Notes: a model not told the origin generated them from the letters alone. 64,000 nt of DNA from Caballeronia cordobensis (GCF_001544575.2 NZ_FCNY02000018.1:81628-145627), one strand, 5' to 3'; counted from the first letter of the stretch, positions 17,122 through 26,001 are shown. A program made the numbers and translations.

Positions 17122-17384
17122 AGTGTCTCCGTTGTCGTGTTGCCGTGGTGCGAAGCATTGTCGCGCGCATCGCCGGGCAAGGGCGATCCGATGCGCGTCG
17201 GCTTTTTGTAAGGATTGCGATGCGATGGGTTCGACGGCGCGAGTAGCGCGTGCGATGACGGCGCAGCCTGGCTGCGCTCGGGCGCTTCGCGCGTCACGCG
17301 GGATGGGCGCGAGGCGAAGGCGGCGCCGGACGCGGTCCGGCAGGGGTGTCAAAAATTATAACGAGCGTGCGCGGCGCGCGCCAA

Positions 17385-17873
17385 TCAATCGAGGCTCGTC
17401 GCCTGGGGCGAGTGCGACGTTTGGAGCTGGAACTGGCCGTTGTCGTTGAACATCCAGCCTTCGAAGAGCTCCAGTTGACCGTTGCCGTTCAGGAGACGCG
17501 AGGGCGGCGCGGGCAAGGGCGCCGAGCGGCGCAGCGACGCGAGCGCGGTGGCCTCGGCTTCGTCGTCGCCATTGGTGCGATATACCGACGATTCGACGAC
17601 CCGCCCGCCGCGGTCCACCGTGAAGGACACCAGCACGAAGGAGCGCAGCATCGCTTGCGGCGTGCCCTTGAGCACGAGCGACGGATTGCGTTCGAAGATG
17701 CGCTGCGCGATCTGCGCCTTGTACTGGTCGAGCGTCTGACCGGGCGCGGGCGGCGCGACGGCACGCGTCGCCACGACGCCCGGCGGGGGCGTGATCGTGC
17801 AGGCGCTCATCGCGAGTGCGCCGGTGAGCGCAATGACGACAAGGCGAAAGCGTGACGCGAACATCGCAAGCAT
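17385..17873 (-). CDS. TonB C-terminal-domain lipoprotein
   Basis: A 162-residue protein with signal peptide and lipobox (LAMSAC, Cys about residue 25). After a proline-rich stretch it carries a TonB/TolA C-terminal-like domain: FERNPSLVLKGTPQAMLRSFV, then SFTVDRGGRVVESSVYR and ALASLRRSAPLP, the usual strand-helix-strand pattern. It lacks the N-terminal membrane anchor and long Pro/Lys spacer of true TonB, and no exbBD genes are near, so it probably does not energise a receptor itself. Start at Met1 or Met4. Confidence 0.75.
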   Translation of the reverse strand: MLAMFASRFRLVVIALTGALAMSACTITPPPGVVATRAVAPPAPGQTLDQYKAQIAQRIFERNPSLVLKGTPQAMLRSFVLVSFTVDRGGRVVESSVYRTNGDDEAEATALASLRRSAPLPAPPSRLLNGNGQLELFEGWMFNDNGQFQLQTSHSPQATSLD

Positions 17874-18003
17874 CGAAAAGATGACGTTACTTCAATGGTA
17901 GTCGCTGCAAAGACGGAGAGTGAGACGAAAATGTGCGCCGCCGCGCGTTCGGGCGCGAGATTTGCTGCCCATGAACTATCTGAAAGCAATCGAGGAGGGA
18001 GCC

Positions 18004-18162
18004 ATGAGCACCGAGACGAATCGGCCGGATGACGGCAAGTCAGTCGAGCATAGCGACAACGAAAAAAGCAAGTTGCCCGAGCGCGATGACGAAAACCGCA
18101 AGCAAGGCCCGAACGACCGGCCCGGGAAGCAGACGGGAGAGGGCGAAGCGCCCGTCGGCTGA
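18004..18162 (+). CDS. Small hydrophilic, probably disordered protein (52 aa)
   Basis: It begins STETNRPDDGKSVEHSDNEK and is made almost wholly of Asp, Glu, Lys, Arg, Asn, Pro and Gly, with no hydrophobic core. GAGGAGGGAG just before the ATG at 18004 is an excellent ribosome-binding site, the main reason to call it a gene. The composition recalls small stress-associated hydrophilic proteins, but no family is recognised. An upstream in-frame ATG at 17920 lacks a good site. Confidence 0.55.
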   Translation: MSTETNRPDDGKSVEHSDNEKSKLPERDDENRKQGPNDRPGKQTGEGEAPVG

Positions 18163-18268
18163 AGGTCGCCTGAAGGTCGGCTGAGACCCGCCGCGGTGCG
18201 CGTGCGCGGCGTGAGCGCGGCGGTGCTAAGGTATCAAGGGGATGTCCCCGGCTTCTCGGGAGAAGATC

Positions 18269-18436
18269 ATGTCACGCAAAACCCAACCTGCGCCGTCGGG
18301 CGCGCCCGCCCGGCAGCAACCGGCGTCCGCGACGCATGTGAAGAGCGACTCGAAGCGAAGCGCGCCGAAGACGGATGCGGCCAAAGCGGAGCCCGTTCCG
18401 CATGTGCGTCCGCCCGTCAGGTCGGACGACAATTGA
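18269..18436 (+). CDS. Small basic disordered protein (55 aa)
   Basis: It begins SRKTQPAPSGAPARQQPASA and is rich in Ala, Pro, Lys and Ser, with no hydrophobic segment. GGGAGAAG lies 5-12 bases before the ATG at 18269. It lies about 100 bases after the preceding small gene, and both may be one transcript. Function is unknown; coding status rests on the ribosome-binding site and on codon choice that matches its neighbours. Confidence 0.5.
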   Translation: MSRKTQPAPSGAPARQQPASATHVKSDSKRSAPKTDAAKAEPVPHVRPPVRSDDN

Positions 18437-18446
18437 ATTTTTCGAG

Positions 18447-18764
18447 TCAGTCCGTGTATGGCTTGACTAGCTCGGCGCAGCGTAGGGGCGCGGTCGATCG
18501 GGCCGTGCCGGTCTCGGCCGCCCGCGTTTCCACGCAGCGATAGACGCTATTGGTTTTCTGAAGCACGTAGGTGTCTTCGGGCAAGCCCGTACTTCGCGCG
18601 GCGACACTCGTTACCGCGACGATTCCATATCCGTTCTGAATCAGATCGAAGAACGTGGCTTCGGTCGCGCGCCATTGCGCGTTGTGCTGAGGCTGGGCAT
18701 GCGTCGGCAGGCTCACGGCGATGGCGCAGCCGAAGAGGACGGGCATGAGGCGGCGTGACTTCAT
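18447..18764 (-). CDS. Small exported protein of unknown function
   Basis: A 105-residue protein with a clear signal peptide (MKSRR, hydrophobic core, cleavage at THA-QPQH near residue 23). The mature part has two cysteines (YRCVET and RCAELV), suitable for a disulfide. GGAG precedes the ATG at 18764. It is convergent with the small basic protein gene (10-base gap). No family is recognised. Confidence 0.65.
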   Translation of the reverse strand: MKSRRLMPVLFGCAIAVSLPTHAQPQHNAQWRATEATFFDLIQNGYGIVAVTSVAARSTGLPEDTYVLQKTNSVYRCVETRAAETGTARSTAPLRCAELVKPYTD

Positions 18765-19212
18765 GGGCGGTTCTCCGCGTTGTCTCGATGAGGCGGTTAG
18801 ATGGCGCCATGGCCGCCGTGTTCACATCGATTTGCAGGTGATGGAAAAAAACTGGCCTCGCGCGCTGCGAGGCCAAAATCCAACCTTACCCATTGAAGGT
18901 CTCCGTTACCCGAGAATGGGGGAAAACTCGGGATGGAGACAAGGGCAATGTACGTGGGGTGGGGAGTATCGGATATGCGTATTGTCTGAATTTGGTGTTG
19001 ACGACAAGCGGCTGAAAGAACTGAAGTCAAATGAGACGCTTTGGTGACGGTCGCTGCGTGGCAAGGCGAGGGGCGATACACCGCATCGTCACCGTGCACG
19101 GTTCAGGTTGAGTCTTCGCGGTGTCCGTAGAGAACTTCGTTTTTGAGACGTCTCCACTGACAGCAAATTGCTGCCTATTAGAATTAGCAATCCTGTCAAA
19201 TATGGAGGTGAC
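18765..19212. other. Non-coding stretch with paired hairpins
   Basis: About 450 bases, less GC-rich than their surroundings, with no convincing protein gene. They hold the minus-strand terminator at 18845-18876 and a two-part inverted repeat at 18899-18940 (GTCTCC...CCCGAG paired with CTCGGG...GGAGAC). The right end carries GGAGGTGAC, the ribosome-binding site of the next gene. Confidence 0.5.
18845..18876 (-). terminator. Intrinsic terminator on the minus strand
   Basis: Stem GGCCTCGC / GCGAGGCC with a 5-base loop; read on the minus strand it is followed by AGTTTTTTT. No protein gene to its right on this strand needs it, so it may end a small RNA (see the hairpin at 18899-18940). Confidence 0.65.
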
Positions 19213-20241
19213 ATGGCGTTTCCCAAATGGGGCCGCTCGTTCAATGCGCTGTATGTGCCGCTGTCAGGCGGCTTTGGCTGGCAATGCACGTTGATGACTC
19301 GACGCGAGTTTCATCAGATTGACTGGTTTATGTGGCGGACTCACCCATACGGAGACCTGCCCTACGAAGAGCGCGGCAATAAGGAGAAAGAGCAACAGAG
19401 GCAGATCGCGCAAGACCGGCGAGATTTCGACCGGCTGTTTCGGCCGCGCATCGATCGACGTAGCGCATACCTGAGCACCGAGTTCCGGCGGTATGTCGAT
19501 TTCATTCGTCACGAGTTGCGGGTATCGAGTTGGGATGTTCCGGTCGATGGCGACGGCATCACGCGTGTGCTGCGCCGCGCCGTTCAGGATGGCCGCCTCG
19601 TGCCCGCGATCAATCGCAAACGGTACTGGTGGAGCGGGCAAGAGGTGTACAAGTGGTATGCGCCGCAATACTGGCCAAAGGCAGCCGGCGGCGTCAGCTT
19701 CAATGCCAAGAGCGACGAAGTTCTGGACCTGCGCGAGTTCGCGGCGCTCAAGCGCGCCAATGTCGATTCGGGGTTCGGTTCCGATATGCTCCGCTCTGAC
19801 CTTGGTTCCGCGCGCGACTTCGCATCCGGCGCAGGTGACGCAAACGGCAGCTGTGGCGGCAGCGGTTCCGATTGGCTGGGGGCTGTCGAAGCAGTCGCAG
19901 TAGCTGCGCTCGGCGGCGCGAGTTTCGACCATGACAGCGACAGCGAGTCGACGCTCAAAAGCTTCGGGGATGCTGACGACAGCGATGGCGGTTCACCGCT
20001 TAGTGACGCGCAGCCGTTCGAGTATCAGCCGGACACGCTAAGCACGGATGTTGTAGACGTTGCAGGTAGTCAAGGCACGCCCGGCAACAATCAAGCACAG
20101 AACAAACAAACTAATGACATTGCGAGAATTTTGCGCCTGACTCCCGGTCAAGCCCGGCAACTCCACGATGAAATTTCGGGCGAGGGCCTCGGCTATCACG
20201 AAATCATGGAGCGCGCGAAGGACATGTTTGATCTCTGGTGA
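19213..20241 (+). CDS. Candidate polymorphic-toxin-type effector protein
   Basis: A 342-residue protein. Residues 1-175 are basic and aromatic (KRYWWSGQEVYKWYAPQYWP). Residues 205-290 form a low-complexity Gly/Ser/Asp-rich linker. The last ~55 residues begin GTPGNNQAQNKQTND and contain LTPGQARQLHDEISGEGLGY. This C-terminal pattern (NN.AQN.Q, then LHDEISG) is one I associate with C-terminal cassettes of RHS and other polymorphic toxins; a search is needed to confirm. GGAGGTGAC before the ATG is a near-perfect ribosome-binding site. The next gene overlaps its stop or follows at once and looks like an immunity gene. No VgrG, PAAR or secretion gene is in the window. The toxic activity is unknown. 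Confidence 0.5.
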   Translation: MAFPKWGRSFNALYVPLSGGFGWQCTLMTRREFHQIDWFMWRTHPYGDLPYEERGNKEKEQQRQIAQDRRDFDRLFRPRIDRRSAYLSTEFRRYVDFIRHELRVSSWDVPVDGDGITRVLRRAVQDGRLVPAINRKRYWWSGQEVYKWYAPQYWPKAAGGVSFNAKSDEVLDLREFAALKRANVDSGFGSDMLRSDLGSARDFASGAGDANGSCGGSGSDWLGAVEAVAVAALGGASFDHDSDSESTLKSFGDADDSDGGSPLSDAQPFEYQPDTLSTDVVDVAGSQGTPGNNQAQNKQTNDIARILRLTPGQARQLHDEISGEGLGYHEIMERAKDMFDLW

Positions 20242-20270
20242 ACCGCGCAAATCAAAAGTGGAATAATTTG

Positions 20271-20759
20271 ATGATTAATTCTGGAAAGGAAATCGAGCGA
20301 CGTCTCTCGGTACTTCAAGGGCTAGAGTTGAGCAGCGTAAACCATGCTGCCGACATGCTCACCTTGGGATTCGGTGCGCTGCGTCCTGTGACCAACTTCA
20401 GAGGGGCCGTGAAACATGTGGGTGCGTGGGCGCTTCACGTCCAATGTGCATGGCGACTTGAACAAGCTGGGCGTGTTGCTGCAACGGAAGACGACCTTCG
20501 AGGAGGCGATGAGAAAGCGAGTGCTACCGTTGCGCGCCTTCAACAGTTGTTATTCGGAGACGCCGTCGCGCCAACTGTTGAATCCGTCGCAGTGAACGAA
20601 GCAAGTGGATTGTTGCTTTCTCTATCGCATGAGTTGCGTCTCACAGTAATCCCCGATGCAATACAGGAAGAGGAAGATTGGCGTTTTTTCGCGCCCGGAG
20701 TCAACGCAGCGCATTTGGTCATCACGCAGGGCAAGATTGCCCCCGAGTCCTTCGACTAG
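20271..20759 (+). CDS. Candidate immunity protein paired with the upstream effector
   Basis: A 162-residue soluble protein beginning MINSGKEIERRLSVLQGLEL, with mixed alpha/beta composition, acidic overall, and no signal peptide or membrane segment. It lies directly downstream of the toxin-like gene. A GTG at 20238 overlapping the upstream stop could also start it, which would give translational coupling; the ATG at 20271 is preferred because the encoded sequence then starts with a normal-looking N terminus. Small acidic proteins in this position are typically immunity partners. That role is inferred from context only. Confidence 0.5.
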   Translation: MINSGKEIERRLSVLQGLELSSVNHAADMLTLGFGALRPVTNFRGAVKHVGAWALHVQCAWRLEQAGRVAATEDDLRGGDEKASATVARLQQLLFGDAVAPTVESVAVNEASGLLLSLSHELRLTVIPDAIQEEEDWRFFAPGVNAAHLVITQGKIAPESFD

Positions 20760-20806
20760 CCCGGCGGTACGCTCCGCTGAATGAGTCTGGCGAGAACAGA
20801 AACGAC

Positions 20807-20840
20807 AAAGCCTCATAAGTCTTTGAACTTACGAGGCTTT
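20807..20840. terminator. Bidirectional terminator between immunity-like gene and tRNA-Ser
   Basis: Stem AAAGCCTCATAAG / CTTACGAGGCTTT with one imperfect pair (a G-U pair on the minus strand) and an 8-base loop. It serves the plus-strand gene pair and the minus-strand tRNA-Ser. Confidence 0.7.
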
Positions 20841-20851
20841 CTGTTCACTTC

Positions 20852-20941
20852 TGGCGGAGGCGGTGAGATTCGAACTCACGGAAGGATCGCTCCTTCGCCG
20901 GTTTTCAAGACCGGTGCCTTAAACCGCTCGGCCACACCTCC
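20852..20941 (-). tRNA. tRNA-Ser (anticodon TGA)
   Basis: A 90-base class II tRNA on the minus strand with encoded CCA: GGAGGTGTGGCCGAG at the 5' end, anticodon stem-loop CCGGT-CTTGAAA-ACCGG with anticodon TGA, long variable arm CGAAGGAGCGATCCTTCCG, and T-loop GTTCGAATC. TACAAT about 12 bases upstream is a plausible -10 box. Confidence 0.97.
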
Positions 20942-20987
20942 AGCAAGGCGCGTATTGTAGCGCAACTCATCGGCGAAGAGAGGAACG

Positions 20988-22211
20988 TCACCCTTCGAGC
21001 GATTTCGTCGCCCGCAGCGCGGGAAACCAGCGCATCCACAAAAACGCGACGGCAATCGTGCCGATTCCGCCGATCAGCACCGCCGGCACCGCGCCGAACA
21101 GCCCCGCCGTCATGCCCGATTCGAATTCGCCGAGCTGATTCGACGTCCCGATGAACAGCGAATTGATCGCGCCGACGCGTCCGCGCATCTCGTCGGGCGT
21201 CTGCAACTGCACGAGCGATGAGCGTACGACCACACTGATCACATCCGACGCGCCGAGTGCCGCCAGCGCCAGCAGCGAAAATCCGATATCGCGCGACAAG
21301 CCGAACAGAATCGTCGCGATGCCGAACGCGATCACGCCGCCGAACAGCGCCGTGCCCGCGCGCTGGCGCAGCGGATGATGCGCGAGCCAGATGGACCCGG
21401 CGAGCGCGCCCACGGCGGGCGCCGCGCGCAATACGCCAAGCCCCCACGGGCCGGTATGCAGAATGTCGCGCGCGTACACCGGCAAGAGCGCCGTCGCGCC
21501 GCCGAGCAACACGGCGAACAGATCGAGCGACAGCGCGCCGAGAATCACCGGCTTGCTCTTGATAAAGCCGATGCCGGAAAACAACGCTTCGAACGACAAG
21601 GGCGCGCGCATGCGCACGGCCTCGTCGATCCTGATTGCGGCGACCGCCGACGCCGCGCCCAGAAACGCGATCGTCACCGCGCCATACACGGTCAGCGCGC
21701 CGAGGCCGTACAGCAGGCCGCCCATCGCGGGACCGAGGATCATCGCGGTCTGGTTCGCCGAAGTCGACCACGCGGTCGCCTGCTGCAGTTGTGAGCGCGC
21801 GACGAGGTTCGGCAGCAACGCCGCCATCGACGGCGATTCGAACGCGCGCGCGGCGCCGGTGATCATCGCGATCGCGTAAATGGGGGCGACGCTATCCCAG
21901 CCGTGCCATGCGCCGAGGCACAGCGCAAGCGCGCCGACGCCCTCGATAGCCTGACACACATACGCGATCGTGCGCCGGTCGTACCGATCCGCAACGTGCC
22001 CGACGACGAGCGTCAGCACGAACATCGGCAGAAACTGCGCGAGACCGACAAAACCGAGCGCGTAGGCGCTGTGCGTGATCGAATACACCTGCCATCCGAT
22101 CGCGACCGACATCATTTGAAACGCCACCGAAGACATCACCCGCGCGGTCCAGAAAAGCGCGAACGGGCGATGCCGCATCACCGAGCCCGGCGTCATCGTC
22201 GGCGCGCTCAA
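20988..22211 (-). CDS. MFS transporter, EntS/DHA3-like exporter
   Basis: A 407-residue major facilitator with 12 hydrophobic segments. It begins with RPFALFWTARVMSSVAFQMM, and VGHVADRYDRRT is the loop 2-3 signature. RVGAINSLFIGTSNQLGEFE in the second half matches the MFS_3 (EntS/enterobactin-exporter-like) group. Substrates of such proteins range from siderophores to drugs; none can be assigned. Its start overlaps the hemW stop by four bases (ATGA), so it is the last gene of the rph-rdgB-hemW operon. Confidence 0.88.
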   Translation of the reverse strand: MSAPTMTPGSVMRHRPFALFWTARVMSSVAFQMMSVAIGWQVYSITHSAYALGFVGLAQFLPMFVLTLVVGHVADRYDRRTIAYVCQAIEGVGALALCLGAWHGWDSVAPIYAIAMITGAARAFESPSMAALLPNLVARSQLQQATAWSTSANQTAMILGPAMGGLLYGLGALTVYGAVTIAFLGAASAVAAIRIDEAVRMRAPLSFEALFSGIGFIKSKPVILGALSLDLFAVLLGGATALLPVYARDILHTGPWGLGVLRAAPAVGALAGSIWLAHHPLRQRAGTALFGGVIAFGIATILFGLSRDIGFSLLALAALGASDVISVVVRSSLVQLQTPDEMRGRVGAINSLFIGTSNQLGEFESGMTAGLFGAVPAVLIGGIGTIAVAFLWMRWFPALRATKSLEG

Positions 22212-23431
22212 TTCTTCGAGTCCTTCAAGAACAGCTCCTGTAGATCGTTGAGAAAGCGCTGGCCGAGCTCGGTCGGCGCGATGCGCTCGATGGTGCGCGT
22301 AATCAGCCCGCGCTTCTCCGCTTGCACGAGCGCGGGCTCGATCGCGGACAGGGCGAGACCCGTGCGCTCGACGAACGCATGCACGGGAAAGCCTTCGACG
22401 AGACGCAGCGTGTTGAGCATGAACTCGAATGGCAGATCGCGCGGACCGACTTCGCGTTCTTCCTGAATCGGGGTTTCATCGGGCGCAAGCGCGTGATCCA
22501 TATAGCTCGCCGGATGCTTGAAACGCGCCTGACGCAGGATCTTCGACGGAAACGACAGCTTCGTATGCGCGCCCGCACCGATGCCGAGATAGTCGCCGAA
22601 ACGCCAGTAGTTCAGGTTGTGCCGGCTCTGCCGGTGCGGCTTCGCATACGCCGACACTTCGTAGCGCTCATAGCCCGCCGCGCGCGTGCGCTCGTGAATC
22701 CAGTCCTGCATGTCGGCGGAAGCGTCGTCGTCGGGCAGGGCGGGCGGGTACTTGGCGAAGACCGTGTTCGGCTCCATCGTCAGGTGATAGAGCGACAGAT
22801 GCGGCGGCGCGAACGAGATGGCCGTTTCGATATCGTGCCTGCATTCGTCGAGCGATTGCTGCGGCAGCGCGAACATCAGATCGAGATTGAAGTTGTCGAA
22901 GTGCTTCGCCGCGATCTCGACGGCGCGCCGGGCCTGCGTTGCATCGTGAATCCGGCCGAGCGCCTTCAGATGCGCCTCGTTGAAGCTCTGGATGCCGATC
23001 GACAGACGGTTCACGCCGCTCGCGCGAAACGACGCGAACTTCGCCGCTTCGAAAGTACCCGGATTCGCTTCGAGCGTGATCTCGGCGTCGGCGTCGATGG
23101 GCAGGAGCGCGCGCGCGTCCGAAAGCAGCCGGTCTAGCCCTTTCGCCGACAGGAGCGAGGGCGTGCCGCCGCCGATGAAAATCGTATGCACCTGCCGTCC
23201 CCACACGAGCGGCAGCGCGCTTTCGAGGTCGGCGCGCAAGGCGTCGAGATAACGTTCCTCGGGAAACGCGTCGTCCTTCCATTCGTGCGAGTTGAAGTCG
23301 CAGTACGGGCACTTGCGCACGCACCACGGGAAATGCACGTACAACGAGAGCGGCGGCAGCGATGTCAGCCGGATGCTGCCCGGCGACGTGAAAGCCTGCA
23401 CCACGTTGATCGTCTTCGGTCCGGCGCTCAC
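22208..23431 (-). CDS. hemW: Radical SAM heme chaperone HemW
   Basis: A 407-residue radical SAM protein of the HemN-like family. The 4Fe-4S motif is C37-x3-C41-x2-C44 (WCVRKCPYCDFNSH). It lacks the fourth cysteine two residues later that true HemN has (compare the HemN at 60498-61880), so it is HemW, a heme-binding insertion factor rather than coproporphyrinogen dehydrogenase. GGGTPSLL is the glycine-rich SAM motif. Its start overlaps the rdgB stop by four bases. Confidence 0.92.
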   Translation of the reverse strand: MSAGPKTINVVQAFTSPGSIRLTSLPPLSLYVHFPWCVRKCPYCDFNSHEWKDDAFPEERYLDALRADLESALPLVWGRQVHTIFIGGGTPSLLSAKGLDRLLSDARALLPIDADAEITLEANPGTFEAAKFASFRASGVNRLSIGIQSFNEAHLKALGRIHDATQARRAVEIAAKHFDNFNLDLMFALPQQSLDECRHDIETAISFAPPHLSLYHLTMEPNTVFAKYPPALPDDDASADMQDWIHERTRAAGYERYEVSAYAKPHRQSRHNLNYWRFGDYLGIGAGAHTKLSFPSKILRQARFKHPASYMDHALAPDETPIQEEREVGPRDLPFEFMLNTLRLVEGFPVHAFVERTGLALSAIEPALVQAEKRGLITRTIERIAPTELGQRFLNDLQELFLKDSKN

Positions 23432-24048
23432 GCAAGTTCCTTCAGTCGTTGCAGCAGATCGCGCAGCGCGAGCGCGCGATGGCTCAGCGCATTCTTGCGC
23501 GCGGGATCGAGTTCGGCGGCGGTCGCGTTCAGCGCCGGCAGGAAGAAGTGCGGGTCGTAGCCGAAGCCGTGCGCGCCGCGCGGCGCATCGAGCACTTCGC
23601 CGTGCCAGCGGCCTTCGGCGATGAGCGGCTCCGGATCGTCGGCGTGACGCACGAGCACGAGCACGCAGAAGTAGTACGCGCGGCGATCGGCGTGGTTGGC
23701 GAGATCGGCGACGAGTTTCGCGTTGTTCGCGGCGTCGCTTTTCGCTTCGCCGTTCATCGACGCATAGCGCGCGGAGTACACGCCCGGCGCGCCGTCCAGC
23801 GCGCGCACGCAGAGGCCGGAGTCGTCGGCGAGCGCGGGCAGGCCGGTGAGCGCCGACGCATGCCGCGCCTTCGCCAGCGCGTTCTCGACGAACGTCGCGT
23901 GCGGTTCCGGCGCTTCGGGCACGCCAAGCTCGCCCTGCGCGATCAGCTCGATTCCCGCCGCATCCAGGAGTGATGCGAACTCGCGCAGCTTGCCCGCATT
24001 GTTCGATGCGAGCACGACGCGGCTCAGACCATGCGCATCAGACACCAT
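23428..24048 (-). CDS. rdgB: dITP/XTP pyrophosphatase RdgB
   Basis: A 206-residue house-cleaning Ham1-family enzyme that hydrolyses non-canonical purine triphosphates (XTP, dITP, ITP) to monophosphates. Signature elements are VLASNNAGKLREF at the N terminus, ADDSGLCVRALDGAPGVYSARYA with the catalytic Asp, and GFGYDPHFF. The C-terminal ALSHRALAL is also typical. Its start overlaps the end of rph by 11 bases. Confidence 0.95.
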   Translation of the reverse strand: MVSDAHGLSRVVLASNNAGKLREFASLLDAAGIELIAQGELGVPEAPEPHATFVENALAKARHASALTGLPALADDSGLCVRALDGAPGVYSARYASMNGEAKSDAANNAKLVADLANHADRRAYYFCVLVLVRHADDPEPLIAEGRWHGEVLDAPRGAHGFGYDPHFFLPALNATAAELDPARKNALSHRALALRDLLQRLKELA

Positions 24049-24796
24049 GACTCTCCAGCGCTTCCTTCTGCTTCAGGATCAGCGCGCGGATGCCGCTGTC
24101 CGCGAGCGCGATCAGTTCGTTCATCTCGTCACGCGTGAAGGGCGCGCCTTCCGCCGTGCCCTGCACTTCGACGAAACCGCCTGCGCCCGTCATCACGACG
24201 TTCATGTCGGTATCGCATTGCGAGTCTTCGTCGTAGTCGAGATCGAGCACCGGCGCGCCTTCGAAAATGCCGACCGAAATCGCCGCGACGAAGTCCTTCA
24301 CCGGCGTCTTCGCGATCTTGCCCGCCGCGAGCAGCTTGCTCACCGCGTCGTGCGCTGCGACGAACGCGCCCGTGATGCTCGCCGTGCGCGTGCCGCCATC
24401 GGCCTGAATCACGTCGCAGTCGATGTGCAGCGTGCGCGCGCCGAGCGCGTTGAGATCGAACACCGAGCGCAGCGCGCGGCCGATCAGACGCTGGATTTCC
24501 TGCGTGCGGCCCGTCTGCTTGCCGCGCGCGGCTTCGCGGTCGCTGCGCGTGTGGGTCGCGCGCGGCAGCATGCCGTATTCCGCGGTGAGCCAGCCCTGTT
24601 CGCGTCCGCGCAGAAACTCGGGCACGCGCTCGGCGATGCTGGCCGTGCAGATCACCTTGGTATCGCCGAATTCGACGAGCACGGAGCCTTCCGCGTGCTT
24701 CGTGTAATTGCGCGTGATGCGCACGTCGCGCAGCTGATTCGCGCGGCGGCCGCTCGGGCGCGGGGGAGAAGGCTTGAGCAGGGGAGAGTCGGTCAT
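24038..24796 (-). CDS. rph: Ribonuclease PH
   Basis: A 252-residue phosphorolytic 3'-5' exoribonuclease that trims tRNA 3' ends. It begins RPSGRRANQLRDVRITRNYT, with RSDREAARGKQTGRTQEIQRL (phosphate- and RNA-binding arginines) and DCDVIQADGGTRTASITGAF. The Asp residues near DSQCDTDMNVV match the metal site. Length is close to the usual 238-245. It is first of the rph-rdgB-hemW-MFS operon and divergent from yicC. Confidence 0.96.
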   Translation of the reverse strand: MTDSPLLKPSPPRPSGRRANQLRDVRITRNYTKHAEGSVLVEFGDTKVICTASIAERVPEFLRGREQGWLTAEYGMLPRATHTRSDREAARGKQTGRTQEIQRLIGRALRSVFDLNALGARTLHIDCDVIQADGGTRTASITGAFVAAHDAVSKLLAAGKIAKTPVKDFVAAISVGIFEGAPVLDLDYDEDSQCDTDMNVVMTGAGGFVEVQGTAEGAPFTRDEMNELIALADSGIRALILKQKEALESHGV

Positions 24797-25047
24797 GGAT
24801 CGGGTTCGAGAAAGTTGGACGGGAAATCCCAGCGATGTTTATCGTCATTCGCCGCCGATTTTATCGTTATTCACCGGCAGGCGTCGGTGGCGGACATGCC
24901 GACCGGGCGGGCCGCGCGACAAAAATGGGATAATGCGGATTCCTCGCCCGGCCGCCAAACGCGTGCCATCCCCAAAGCACTTTCGAGAGCGCCGGGCGTT
25001 TCGTTGAATCGGCCTTCGCAAGGAAGGCTCACATCGCGAGACGTACC

Positions 25048-25992
25048 ATGATCTACAGCATGACAGGCTATGCCAGCGCGACGCGCGAAGTCGTCGCGGA
25101 TGGCGCGGGACCCAATGGCGCGGGCGGTTCGGGCGTCGGTGTATCGGTGGAATTGCGCACGGTGAATTCGCGCTTTCTCGATCTGAACTTCCGGATGCCC
25201 GAAGACGTGCGCGCAACCGAGCCGCAATTGCGCGAAATGCTGATGTCCAAGCTCTCGCGCGGCAAGGTCGATATCCGCATCAATCTGAATCGCGTCGAGC
25301 AGACGGCAAACGCGGGCGCGCTCAACCGCGAGGCGCTCACGCAGCTCGCGACGCTCGAACGCGCCGTGCTCGATGTCTTTCCCGATGCCGAGCGCATGCG
25401 CACCGGCGAAATCCTGCGCTGGCCCGGTGTGCTCGCCGAAAGCGCGGTATCGCAGGAAACGTTGCGCGAAGCGGTGCTCGCATGCGGCAAGCAGGCAATC
25501 GCGGATCTCATCGAAGTGCGCGCGCGCGAAGGCGCGGCACTGGGCAAAGTGCTGATCGACAACGTGACGGAAATGGAAGCGATCGTCGCGCGCATCACGC
25601 CGCTCGTCCCCGAACTCATCGCGAAGCATCAGCAGAAGATCGTCGAGCGTTTGCAGGATGCGCTGGGCATTGCGACGAACGAAGGCGGAACGTCGACGAG
25701 CGTGCCGCGCGAGGAAATCGCCGAACGCATTCGTCAGGAAGTGACGATGTACGGCATTCGCATCGACATCGCCGAAGAATTGCAGCGCCTCACCGCGCAT
25801 CTGAACGAAACGCGCCACGTGCTGCAAAAGGGCGGCAAGGTCGGCAAGCGCCTCGACTTCATGATGCAGGAGCTTAACCGCGAAGCGAACACGCTCGGCT
25901 CGAAGGCGGCGGCGAAGGAACTCGCGGATGCATCGATGACGCTCAAGCTGCTCATCGAGCAGATGCGCGAGCAAGTACAGAATCTGGAGTAA
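25048..25992 (+). CDS. yicC: YicC-family endoribonuclease
   Basis: A 314-residue protein of the YicC/YloC family. It begins MIYSMTGYA, with VELRTVNSRFLDLNFRMPE in the N-terminal domain and GKRLDFMMQELNREANTLGSK in the C-terminal DUF1732 part. E. coli YicC is an endoribonuclease linked to RNA turnover. An insertion DGAGPNGAGGSGVG (about residues 19-32) lengthens the protein compared with the usual ~290. The gene starts the yicC-gmk-rpoZ-spoT cluster; gmk follows after nine bases. Confidence 0.92.
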   Translation: MIYSMTGYASATREVVADGAGPNGAGGSGVGVSVELRTVNSRFLDLNFRMPEDVRATEPQLREMLMSKLSRGKVDIRINLNRVEQTANAGALNREALTQLATLERAVLDVFPDAERMRTGEILRWPGVLAESAVSQETLREAVLACGKQAIADLIEVRAREGAALGKVLIDNVTEMEAIVARITPLVPELIAKHQQKIVERLQDALGIATNEGGTSTSVPREEIAERIRQEVTMYGIRIDIAEELQRLTAHLNETRHVLQKGGKVGKRLDFMMQELNREANTLGSKAAAKELADASMTLKLLIEQMREQVQNLE

Positions 25993-26001
25993 CGCAACAT
26001 C

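Noticed and set aside
18797..19099. 100-codon minus-strand open frame over the hairpins
   Set aside because: It crosses the terminator and the inverted repeat and has no ribosome-binding site; composition is not protein-like.
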